From Bacillota bacterium (lineage in GTDB: Bacteria > Bacillota > Clostridia > Oscillospirales > Ruminococcaceae), in NCBI GenBank assembly GCA_023456995.1, contig JAEWNU010000280.1, forward strand, positions 1 to 6,393: 6,393 nt of DNA, in the 5' to 3' direction. Shown one piece after another: positions 1-5,234 of this stretch (its first letter is position 1; each line of letters opens with the position of its first letter). Below the pieces are notes generated by a model. That model had not been told where the DNA came from and made no database searches. It worked only from the letters and a program-made list of their open reading frames with translations. The position numbers and the translations under genes are program-made.

Positions 1-14
1 TCTGAACCGCAAAG

Positions 15-38
15 TTGAGTAAATGAACGTATACTCAA
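15..38. repeat. Inverted repeat just before the terminator
   Basis: TTGAGTA at 15-21 is exactly complementary to TACTCAA at 32-38, giving a 7-bp stem with a 10-base loop. It ends where the 5' arm of the terminator hairpin begins. It could be a leader RNA stem, an operator palindrome, or part of the 3' end of an upstream gene outside the window. The sequence does not decide between these. Confidence 0.4.
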
Positions 39-73
39 ACCGGCTCCGTTTTTTATGACGGAGCCGGTTTTTT
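38..73 (+). terminator. Intrinsic terminator upstream of livJ
   Basis: A perfect 12-bp GC-rich stem (38-49 pairs with 58-69, core CCGGCTCCG/CGGAGCCGG) with an 8-base loop runs directly into six T (68-73). This is a textbook rho-independent terminator reading on the + strand. It either ends an upstream transcript lying left of the window or, since livJ starts only 35 bases later, acts as a leader attenuator for the liv operon. No second promoter is clear between it and livJ. Confidence 0.85.
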
Positions 74-91
74 GTATAAATGAAAATGTAA

Positions 92-99
92 AGAGGGAG
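92..99 (+). promoter_or_regulatory. livJ ribosome binding site
   Basis: AGAGGGAG lies 9 bases before the ATG at 109 and fixes that codon as the livJ start. The upstream in-frame ATG at 55 lies inside the terminator loop, has no such site, and would put 18 non-signal residues ahead of the lipoprotein signal peptide. Confidence 0.75.
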
Positions 100-108
100 T
101 ATATTACT

Positions 109-1302
109 ATGAAAAAGATTATTACAACCATGTTGGCGGTTGCTATGATTATGTCGCTGGGCGCATGCTCGGGCGGCAGCAGCAGCTCTGCCTCCACCCC
201 TGCATCTTCTGCGGCTGAGGGTTCTTCGCCCGCTGCTTCTTCCACCGCACCTATTAAGATTGGCGGCATTGGCCCGGTCAGCGGTCCTGCAGCAGTCTAC
301 GGAATTGCGGCCAGAAATGGCGCACAAATTGCCATCGATGAAATCAATGCCAAGGGCGGCCAACAGTATGAACTCAACTATCAAGACGACGAGCATGACG
401 CTGAGAAGTCTGTCAACGCCTACAACAACCTCAAAGACTGGGGTATGCAGATTCTTAATGGCACCGTGACCACCTCACCCGCACTTGCTGTTACTTCTGA
501 GACCTTTGCCGACCGCGTGTTCACGCTGACTCCTTCGGCTTCTTCAACCAAGGTTATTGAAGGCAAGGATAACGTCTTCCAGATTTGCTTCACCGACCCC
601 AATCAGGGCGTTGCTTCTGCAGATTATCTGGCTGACAACAAGCTTGCGACCAAGGTTGCGGTAATCTACAATAATGCCGATGCTTATTCACAGGGCATCT
701 ATGAGAAGTTTGCAGCTCAGGCAAAGGAAAAGAACCTTGAAATTGTTTGCGCGACCACCTTTACTGATGACACCGCGACCGATTTCAGCGTGCAGCTGAC
801 CGAAGCTAAGAATGCGGGTGCTGACCTTGTTTTCCTGCCCATCTACTACACCCCTGCTGCGCTGATTCTTTCTCAGGCGAGAAGCATGGGCTATTCACCC
901 AAGTTCTTCGGCTGCGACGGTCTCGACGGCATTCTGACCCTTGAAAACTTTGACAAGACGCTGGCCGAAGGCGTGATGCTTCTGACTCCCTTCTCGGCGG
1001 ATGCGCAGGACGACGCGACCAAGAACTTTGTTGCGAAGTATCAGGCTGCATACGGCGAAGTTCCCAACCAGTTTGCAGCTGACGGTTATGACTGCATCTA
1101 CGCTATTGCACAGGCCTGCGAAAAGGCTGGCGTAACCGCCGAGATGCCTGCTGCTGACGTTTGTGAAAAGCTGATCGCCGAATTTACCTCTATGAGCTTT
1201 GACGGCATTACCGGCGAAGGCATGACCTGGCAGACCACCGGCGAAGTTTCCAAGGCACCTAAGGCTGTCGTTATCAAGGGCGGCGTCTATACCGGTATGT
1301 AA
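109..1302 (+). CDS. livJ: Branched-chain amino acid ABC transporter substrate-binding lipoprotein (LivJ/LivK type)
   Basis: This is the extracytoplasmic receptor of the importer; it captures the amino acid outside the membrane and hands it to the LivH/LivM permeases. The 397-residue protein starts with a lipoprotein signal peptide: KK at 2-3, a hydrophobic stretch at about 4-16, and lipobox LGAC with the acylated Cys at residue 20. A Ser/Ala-rich linker follows to about residue 46. The type I periplasmic-binding fold (Peripla_BP_6/ANF-receptor family) then begins with IKIGGIGPVSGPAAVYG and AIDEINAKGG, typical of LivJ/LivK. The segment FTLTPSASS is the usual ligand-contact region of the first lobe. 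Length is normal for Gram-positive members. Relatives bind Leu/Ile/Val but also other amino acids, amides or urea, so the exact ligand is not proven. It is the first gene of the operon and is separated from livH by a structured gap. Confidence 0.93.
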   Translation: MKKIITTMLAVAMIMSLGACSGGSSSSASTPASSAAEGSSPAASSTAPIKIGGIGPVSGPAAVYGIAARNGAQIAIDEINAKGGQQYELNYQDDEHDAEKSVNAYNNLKDWGMQILNGTVTTSPALAVTSETFADRVFTLTPSASSTKVIEGKDNVFQICFTDPNQGVASADYLADNKLATKVAVIYNNADAYSQGIYEKFAAQAKEKNLEIVCATTFTDDTATDFSVQLTEAKNAGADLVFLPIYYTPAALILSQARSMGYSPKFFGCDGLDGILTLENFDKTLAEGVMLLTPFSADAQDDATKNFVAKYQAAYGEVPNQFAADGYDCIYAIAQACEKAGVTAEMPAADVCEKLIAEFTSMSFDGITGEGMTWQTTGEVSKAPKAVVIKGGVYTGM

Positions 1303-1317
1303 TTTTTAGACTTGTTA

Positions 1318-1351
1318 GGAGGGCTAAAAAGCTTGGAGCTTTAAGCCCTCC
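1318..1351 (+). terminator. Hairpin after livJ, likely attenuator or RNA-stabilising stem
   Basis: GGAGGGCT (1318-1325) pairs with AGCCCTCC (1344-1351), and inside it AAAGCT (1328-1333) pairs with AGCTTT (1337-1342) around a TGG loop, leaving only an AA/A internal mismatch. The stem begins 16 bases after the livJ stop. A run of five T (1362-1366) follows only after 10 bases, so as a terminator it is leaky rather than strong. In liv-type operons, partial termination or 3'-end protection here would raise the binding protein above the membrane subunits. That role is inferred from position. Confidence 0.6.
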
Positions 1352-1396
1352 ACTTTCCCTGTTTTTGTAGCCATTCCACAAAAGGTTGCGAAAGGT

Positions 1397-1447
1397 TCCC
1401 TGCTCTAGTTGAGGGGTTGGACCCTTGACGGCGTTAGCTGTCTGGGA
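1397..1447 (+). promoter_or_regulatory. Possible structured RNA element between livJ and livH
   Basis: Two small stems lie back to back: AGGGG/CCCTT-type pairing at 1412-1426 around a TTGGA loop (with one G-U), and GACGGC (1427-1432) with GCTGTC (1437-1442) around a GTTA loop (one G-U). TCCC (1397-1400) can pair with GGGA (1444-1447) and close both into a three-way shape. CTC at 1403-1405 can compete by pairing with GAG at 1411-1413. I do not recognise a known riboswitch consensus. The pairs are short and could be chance. Confidence 0.25.
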
Positions 1448-1533
1448 CTGCCAATATGATTGTTAGTAAATAGTTTCCCATTTCGCATTCTTTTATGGAA
1501 TTGCTGTAAGTGATCCATTGCAAAAAGAAAAAT

Positions 1534-1539
1534 GAGGTG
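1534..1539 (+). promoter_or_regulatory. livH ribosome binding site
   Basis: GAGGTG lies 7 bases before the ATG at 1547. It overlaps the alternative ATG at 1532, which has no purine-rich site at proper distance ahead of it, so it decides the livH start in favour of 1547. Confidence 0.75.
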
Positions 1540-1546
1540 TGCGGGT

Positions 1547-2428
1547 ATGACGTTCCTTTCCTATATCGTCGGCGGAATCAGTTTGGGAAGCGTTTATGCT
1601 ATTATCGCGCTGGGCTACACCATGGTTTATGGCATTGCCAAAATGCTGAACTTTGCCCACGGCGATGTAATAATGGTAGGCGCTTATATGTCTTTTTGTG
1701 CGACAACCTATCTTGGCTGGCCAGCCTTTGTCTCGGTCATATTGGCGATGGTTGTCTGTACAGTTTTGGGCATCACAATCGAAAAGCTGGCCTATAAGCC
1801 GCTACGCATGGCACCGTCGTTGGCGGTGCTGATCACTGCAATTGGCGTCAGCTATTTTTTGCAGAACGCTGCATTGCTCATCTGGGGCTCAGCACCCAAG
1901 AGCTATTCAAGCGTGGTACCAATCAAGCCGATTAGGCTGTTTGACGGCGGGCTGACCATTTCTGGCGAGGCGATTGTGACAGTGCTTTCTTGTATTGCCA
2001 TTATGGTACTTTTAAGTTGGCTGACGGGCTACACAAAAACCGGCAAGGCGATGCGTGCCGTCTCAGAGGATAAAGGCGCCGCACAACTCATGGGAATCAA
2101 TGTGAACGCTACCATCTCTGCTACCTTTGCCATTGGCAGCGCATTAGCAGCGATTGCAGGCGTGCTGCTTTGCTCGGCCTATCCGACGCTACTGCCCACG
2201 ACAGGTTCAATGCCTGGTATCAAAGCTTTTACAGCGGCGGTTTTCGGCGGTATCGGGTCAATTCCCGGCGCGATGATTGGCGGCCTGATTCTGGGGTTGG
2301 TTGAAACCTTTGGAAAAGCATATATATCAACCCAGCTTTCGGATGCCATCGTTTTTGCCGTGCTTATTGTAGTGCTGCTGGTAAAGCCAACCGGCTTGAT
2401 GGGCAAAAAAATAAGTGAGAAAGTGTAG
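1547..2428 (+). CDS. livH: Branched-chain amino acid ABC transporter permease LivH
   Basis: LivH is one of the two integral membrane subunits forming the channel of the importer; it pairs with LivM and is driven by LivG/LivF. From the ATG at 1547 the product is 293 residues, the usual LivH length, and opens with the family pattern of a short N-terminus running into GGISLGSVYAIIALGYTMVYGI. Other family marks are LNFAHGD (34-40), the cytoplasmic coupling loop TGKAMRAVSEDKGAAQLMGIN (about 165-185) that contacts the ATPases, and KAFTAAVFGGIGSIPGAMIGG (about 226-246). About eight hydrophobic segments are visible. The ATG at 1532 would add only MRCAG and lacks a ribosome site. The stop is 10 bases before the livM start, so the genes are co-transcribed and probably coupled. 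No damage is seen. Confidence 0.93.
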   Translation: MTFLSYIVGGISLGSVYAIIALGYTMVYGIAKMLNFAHGDVIMVGAYMSFCATTYLGWPAFVSVILAMVVCTVLGITIEKLAYKPLRMAPSLAVLITAIGVSYFLQNAALLIWGSAPKSYSSVVPIKPIRLFDGGLTISGEAIVTVLSCIAIMVLLSWLTGYTKTGKAMRAVSEDKGAAQLMGINVNATISATFAIGSALAAIAGVLLCSAYPTLLPTTGSMPGIKAFTAAVFGGIGSIPGAMIGGLILGLVETFGKAYISTQLSDAIVFAVLIVVLLVKPTGLMGKKISEKV

Positions 2429-2433
2429 GGCGG
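2427..2433 (+). promoter_or_regulatory. livM ribosome binding site
   Basis: AGGGCGG overlaps the livH stop codon and stands 5 bases before the ATG at 2439. It favours that codon over the in-frame ATG at 2415, which lies inside the livH coding sequence. Confidence 0.5.
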
Positions 2434-2438
2434 CCGAT

Positions 2439-2888
2439 ATGAATAAAATTAAAGCAATGAACAAAACCGCCCAGAGCAATTTCCTTAATTACATTCTTGT
2501 TACGGTTGCGTTTATCATTTTACAGGCACTTATGTCAGGTGGGCAGCTTTCCAGTTCGCTGAAAGGTCAGCTTGTTCCAATCTGCGCTTATATTGTAATG
2601 GCAATTTCGCTCAACCTCACCGTGGGCATTCTGGGCGAACTGAGCTTGGGCCACGCCGGTTTTATGAGTGTTGGCGCTTTCACAGGTGTCATCGTGACGA
2701 TGAGCCTGAAGAATGCCATCGCATTCTCGCCGCTCCGGCTAGTAATTGCTATGCTGGTGGGAGGCGTTATCGCCGGGCTGACCAGTCTGTTGGTTGGCGT
2801 TCCGGTACTGCGCCTACGGGGCGACTATCTGGCGATTGTCACACTGGCTTTTGGTGAAATTGTGAAAAACGTTGTCAACTGCCTCTAA
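2439..2888 (+). CDS. livM: LivM N-terminal fragment (149 residues)
   Basis: This is the part of livM translated if the stop is obeyed. It contains a cytoplasmic N-tail and about four membrane segments, with the LivM-family patterns LTVGILGELSLGHAGFMSVGA (about 60-80) and PVLRLRGDYLAIVTLAFGEI (about 122-141). It ends before the cytoplasmic coupling loop, so alone it could not engage the ATPases. Whether it is stable is unknown. Confidence 0.7.
   Translation: MNKIKAMNKTAQSNFLNYILVTVAFIILQALMSGGQLSSSLKGQLVPICAYIVMAISLNLTVGILGELSLGHAGFMSVGAFTGVIVTMSLKNAIAFSPLRLVIAMLVGGVIAGLTSLLVGVPVLRLRGDYLAIVTLAFGEIVKNVVNCL
2886..2888 (+). other. Premature stop codon in livM
   Basis: This TAA sits in the livM frame between codon CTC and codon GTA. 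Other genes here end normally with TAA (livJ, livF) or TAG/TGA, so a changed genetic code is not the explanation. Changing only the base at 2888 would restore a Tyr codon. Confidence 0.85.
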
Positions 2889-2894
2889 GTAGGT

Positions 2895-3518
2895 GTGGAT
2901 AAGAATGGGCTCCACCTAAGCATGACTGATTCGGCCTCTTTGGAGCTTGCCGATGGCGGGGCAGTCATTGTGAACGGCCCGATGGGTGCGGTGGGCGTAA
3001 CGAAGCTTTCGACTTTTGTTATGGGATTTGCACTCATTATTGTTACGCTGATCATTGTGCAGAACCTGATCAATAGCCGTGCCGGACGGGCAATTATGGC
3101 ACTGCGTGACAACCGAATTGCAGCTGAATCGCTGGGCATCAATATCACGAAATATAAGTTGATGGCATTTACAACCTCGGCGGTGCTGGCCGGTATGGCT
3201 GGCGTACTGTTCGCCATGAATTATTCGACGGTAGTGGCCAAAAAATTCGATTTTAATACCTCCATTCTTGTTCTCGTGTTCGTGGTTTTGGGCGGTATGG
3301 GCAATATCCGCGGTTCGATTATCGCCGCGGCGGTGCTCACCGTGCTGCCCGAACTGCTGCGTAGCTTCAGCGATTACCGCATGCTGGTCTATGCCATTGT
3401 TCTGATTGCAGTTATGCTTCTGACAAATGGTGAAAAGGGCCGCCGATTGATCGAACAGTTAAAAGTAAAGGCAGCGGCCAAAAAATCGGTTCGCAAGGAG
3501 GGCGCGCAAAATGGCTAA
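2895..3518 (+). CDS. livM: LivM C-terminal fragment (207 residues if restarted at GTG)
   Basis: This is the remainder of livM, in the same frame as the N-terminal piece. It carries an extracytoplasmic segment, several membrane segments, the ABC coupling loop SRAGRAIMALRDNRIAAESLG (about 61-81 of this piece) and the family motif VVLGGMGNIRGSIIAA (about 130-145). Nearest in-frame starts after the TAA are GTG at 2895 (6 bases on) and ATG at 2922. AGGTG (2891-2895) overlaps the GTG and is too close to serve as its ribosome site, so restart would rest on ribosomes re-initiating after the stop. It overlaps livG by 8 bases. Confidence 0.6.
   Translation: MDKNGLHLSMTDSASLELADGGAVIVNGPMGAVGVTKLSTFVMGFALIIVTLIIVQNLINSRAGRAIMALRDNRIAAESLGINITKYKLMAFTTSAVLAGMAGVLFAMNYSTVVAKKFDFNTSILVLVFVVLGGMGNIRGSIIAAAVLTVLPELLRSFSDYRMLVYAIVLIAVMLLTNGEKGRRLIEQLKVKAAAKKSVRKEGAQNG
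3495..3502 (+). promoter_or_regulatory. livG ribosome binding site
   Basis: AAGGAGGG lies 8 bases before the ATG at 3511, inside the last codons of livM. It is close to the ideal Shine-Dalgarno sequence, so livG may be translated well even when ribosomes stop early in livM. Confidence 0.85.
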
Positions 3519-4341
3519 AATGGTACCGGTTCCCAGCAGCGCAATTATCCCGGAGCGGGACATTGATAAAGCGCCTGTATTAGAGGCGATTGGGCTTGGC
3601 ATCGATTTCGGTGGTCTAACCGCTGTGGATAACTTTAATCTGACGATTGGTCGCACCGAAATTGCGGGTTTGATCGGTCCCAATGGCGCGGGCAAAACCA
3701 CAGTGTTTAACCTTTTGACCAAGGTTTATCAGCCGACGCGCGGCACCATTCTGCTCGATGGCATGGATACTCACGGCATGAATACCATTCAGGTTAACCG
3801 CGCGGGCATTGCCAGAACCTTTCAGAATATTCGCCTGTTCCCGACACTGACCGTTGAGGATAACGTGAAGATCGGACTGCATAACCAGATGAAATATTCG
3901 ATGTGGGACGGCGTGTTACGTTTGCCGCGTTATTGGAAAGAAGAAAAGATTATCCATGAACGTGCCCTCGAGCTGCTCTCAATTTTCAACATGGAAGGCA
4001 TGGCAAATTCCAAAGCGGGCAGCCTGCCTTACGGCGCTCAGCGCCGCCTTGAAATTGTGCGCGCGCTGGGTACCAACCCGAGCCTCTTGCTGCTCGACGA
4101 ACCTGCCGCAGGAATGAACCCCTCGGAAACGGCAGAGCTGATGGAAAATATTCGCAAGATCAGAGATACCTTCGAAATTGCCATCATGCTCATCGAGCAT
4201 GATATGAACCTTGTTATGGGCATCTGCGAAGGCATCGCCGTGCTCAATTACGGCAAGATCATCGCGAAGGGCACGCCGGCCGAGATCCAGGCGAATCCAA
4301 AGGTCATCGAAGCCTATCTTGGCAAGAAAAAGGAGGGTTGA
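3511..4341 (+). CDS. livG: Branched-chain amino acid ABC transporter ATP-binding protein LivG
   Basis: LivG is one of the two cytoplasmic ATPases that power the importer; it forms a dimer with LivF beneath LivH/LivM. The 276-residue protein has a complete ATPase set: Walker A GPNGAGKT (56-63), Q-loop Gln 105 in FQNIRLF, signature LPYGAQRR (172-179), Walker B LLLLDEP with Asp 196 and Glu 197, and the switch His 230 in LIEHDM. The insertion after the Q-loop (about 120-150) and the C-terminal GTPAEIQANPKVIEAYLG are hallmarks of LivG/BraF rather than of other ABC ATPases. The signature Pro replaces the usual Ser but lies within family variation. An N-terminal extension of about 22 residues precedes the usual start of the domain; the strong ribosome site still supports the ATG at 3511. 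It overlaps livM by 8 bases and ends 2 bases before livF. Confidence 0.94.
   Translation: MAKMVPVPSSAIIPERDIDKAPVLEAIGLGIDFGGLTAVDNFNLTIGRTEIAGLIGPNGAGKTTVFNLLTKVYQPTRGTILLDGMDTHGMNTIQVNRAGIARTFQNIRLFPTLTVEDNVKIGLHNQMKYSMWDGVLRLPRYWKEEKIIHERALELLSIFNMEGMANSKAGSLPYGAQRRLEIVRALGTNPSLLLLDEPAAGMNPSETAELMENIRKIRDTFEIAIMLIEHDMNLVMGICEGIAVLNYGKIIAKGTPAEIQANPKVIEAYLGKKKEG
4330..4337 (+). promoter_or_regulatory. livF ribosome binding site
   Basis: AAGGAGGG ends 6 bases before the ATG at 4344, the right spacing. The in-frame TTG at 4338 directly abuts it and cannot be used with it, so livF is taken to start at 4344. Confidence 0.85.
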
Positions 4342-4343
4342 GT

Positions 4344-5051
4344 ATGCTGTTGCAGGTTGAGGATATCAATGTTTTTTATGGCAGCATCCACGCAATAAAA
4401 GGCGTTTCGTTTTCGGTTAACGAAGGGGAGATAGTCACGCTGATCGGTGCTAACGGTGCAGGGAAATCTACCGTTTTGAACACCATATCAGGGTTGCTGC
4501 GCAGCAAGACCGGCTCAATTCATTTTAACGGTGAAAATATTTCGACCGTTGAACCGCACAAGATTTTGCAGCGTGGACTTGCGCAGGTGCCAGAGGGTCG
4601 GCGCATCTTTTTACAAATGAGCGTACAGGAAAACCTTGAGATGGGAGCATATACCCAGCCGAATGCAGGAGTTGCTGCCGATATTGAGCGGGTGTACGCA
4701 CAGTTCCCCCGCTTGAAGGAGCGCAGAAAGCAGGTCAGCGGCACCCTTTCCGGCGGCGAACAGCAGATGCTGGCCATGGGCCGGGCGCTGATGAGCCACC
4801 CGAGGTTGTTGATGCTCGACGAGCCTTCCATGGGTTTGGCACCGCTTCTGGTAGAGCAGATTTTTGAGATTATTACTCAATTGCACAAAGACGGCACAAC
4901 GGTGTTGCTCGTTGAGCAAAATGCTCAAATGGCGCTTTCGATTGCTGACCGTGCCTATGTGCTCGAGACCGGTAGAATTGGACTTTCAGGTACTGGTGCC
5001 GAGTTAATTCAAAGTGATAGTGTGCGAAGAGCTTACCTAGGCGGCGATTAA
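4344..5051 (+). CDS. livF: Branched-chain amino acid ABC transporter ATP-binding protein LivF
   Basis: LivF is the second ATPase of the importer and partner of LivG. From the ATG at 4344 it is 235 residues, the normal LivF length. It shows Walker A GANGAGKS (35-42), Q-loop Gln 81 in QVPEGR, signature LSGGEQQ (135-141), and Walker B LLMLDEP with Asp 159 and Glu 160. The switch position reads LLVEQNA with Gln 192 instead of His, which is normal for LivF and helps tell it from LivG. The end, AYVLETG through VRRAYLGG, is also typical. It starts 2 bases after the livG stop, implying coupled translation, and is the last gene before the terminator at 5113-5154. No defect is seen. Confidence 0.94.
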   Translation: MLLQVEDINVFYGSIHAIKGVSFSVNEGEIVTLIGANGAGKSTVLNTISGLLRSKTGSIHFNGENISTVEPHKILQRGLAQVPEGRRIFLQMSVQENLEMGAYTQPNAGVAADIERVYAQFPRLKERRKQVSGTLSGGEQQMLAMGRALMSHPRLLMLDEPSMGLAPLLVEQIFEIITQLHKDGTTVLLVEQNAQMALSIADRAYVLETGRIGLSGTGAELIQSDSVRRAYLGGD

Positions 5052-5060
5052 ATGTACTCT

Positions 5061-5077
5061 CAAAAATACGATTTTTG
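5061..5077. repeat. Short A/T inverted repeat after livF
   Basis: CAAAAAT (5061-5067) and ATTTTTG (5071-5077) are exact complements around ACG. The 7-bp stem is A/T-rich and weak. It lies 9 bases after the livF stop and may be incidental. Confidence 0.3.
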
Positions 5078-5112
5078 GCGATCAAGCCCCGGTATTATCC
5101 AACTAATAAATC

Positions 5113-5154
5113 AAAAGGTCTCCTGCCGCAATTTTTTGCGGCGGGAGACCTTTT
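5113..5154. terminator. Bidirectional terminator between livF and the integrase
   Basis: A 19-bp stem pairs 5113-5131 with 5136-5154, with a single G-U and a TTTT loop. The stem begins with AAAA and ends with TTTT, so a U-tract follows the GC-rich part in whichever direction it is transcribed. It sits between the ends of two converging genes and very likely terminates both the liv transcript and the integrase transcript. Confidence 0.9.
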
Positions 5155-5199
5155 ACTTGGCTAAAAGTAAATTACGAAAAAGTTACGTGTAATCATGCT

Positions 5200-5231
5200 T
5201 ATGTCCGCAGTTTATTTAAAACTGTGGCATA
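5200..5231. repeat. Inverted repeat beside the integrase 3' end
   Basis: CCGCAGTTT (5205-5213) pairs with AAACTGTGG (5219-5227; one G-U) around ATTTA, and TATG (5200-5203) pairs with CATA (5228-5231) if T5204 bulges out. It lies 3 bases beyond the integrase stop codon and has no T-run on either strand, so it is not an obvious terminator. A recombinase binding or attachment site is possible but unproven. Confidence 0.4.
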
Positions 5232-5234
5232 TGA

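Larger units (their letters stand above)
1303..1546 (+). other. Non-coding livJ-livH gap
   Basis: I see no convincing gene in these 244 bases. They hold a strong hairpin at 1318-1351, a short direct repeat AAAGGTT at 1381-1387 and 1391-1397, a cluster of small complementary segments at 1397-1447, an A/T-rich stretch from about 1451, and the livH ribosome binding site at 1534-1539. No promoter with good -35 and -10 boxes at standard spacing stands out, so livH-livF probably depend on read-through from livJ. Confidence 0.6.
2439..3518 (+). pseudogene. livM: livM permease gene interrupted by an in-frame TAA
   Basis: The frame from 2439 to the TAA at 3516-3518 encodes a full-length LivM-type permease of 359 codons, broken only at codon 150 (TAA, 2886-2888). 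The two halves are in the same frame with no missing or extra bases. The text across the break reads NVVNCL-stop-VGVDKNGLHLS. From my knowledge of Clostridia LivM proteins the stop replaces a Tyr (NxLYxGxDxxGLH), so one third-base change (TAT/TAC to TAA) suffices. Everything after the stop still looks like a conserved permease, so the change is recent, suppressed, or a sequencing error. LivM is essential to the channel, so if the stop is real and not bypassed, the transporter should not work. The gene overlaps livG by 8 bases. Confidence 0.8.

Noticed and set aside
5..16. AACCGCAAAGTT at 5-16 also occurs inside the integrase gene near 5797, perhaps a remnant or attachment repeat
   Set aside because: A 12-base match is expected about once by chance in a window of this size, and the flanks do not match. 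In the integrase it encodes a conserved motif.
1..70. T-box (tRNA-sensing) leader ahead of livJ, suggested by ACCGC near position 6 followed by a terminator
   Set aside because: The bases before ACCGC read CTGA rather than TGGN, so they would not pair with a tRNA end, and no upstream stem I region is within the window.
75..80. TATAAA as a -10 box for livJ
   Set aside because: At 17 bases spacing the -35 would fall in the terminator loop with a poor match (TTTATG).
1425..1460. Promoter for livH from TTGACG (1425) and TATGAT (1455)
   Set aside because: Both boxes are good, but the spacing is 24 bases, far from the usual 16-18.
1510..1797. Alternative 95-residue frame over livH and several long antisense frames over the liv genes
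   Set aside because: They are shadows of well-supported genes, lack ribosome sites and show no recognisable family pattern.
2886..2888. Genetic code change reading TAA as an amino acid
   Set aside because: livJ and livF end with TAA at their normal protein lengths, so TAA is a stop in this genome.
4917..4919. Loss of the switch His in LivF (Gln instead)
   Set aside because: VEQN with Gln at this position is normal for the LivF family.
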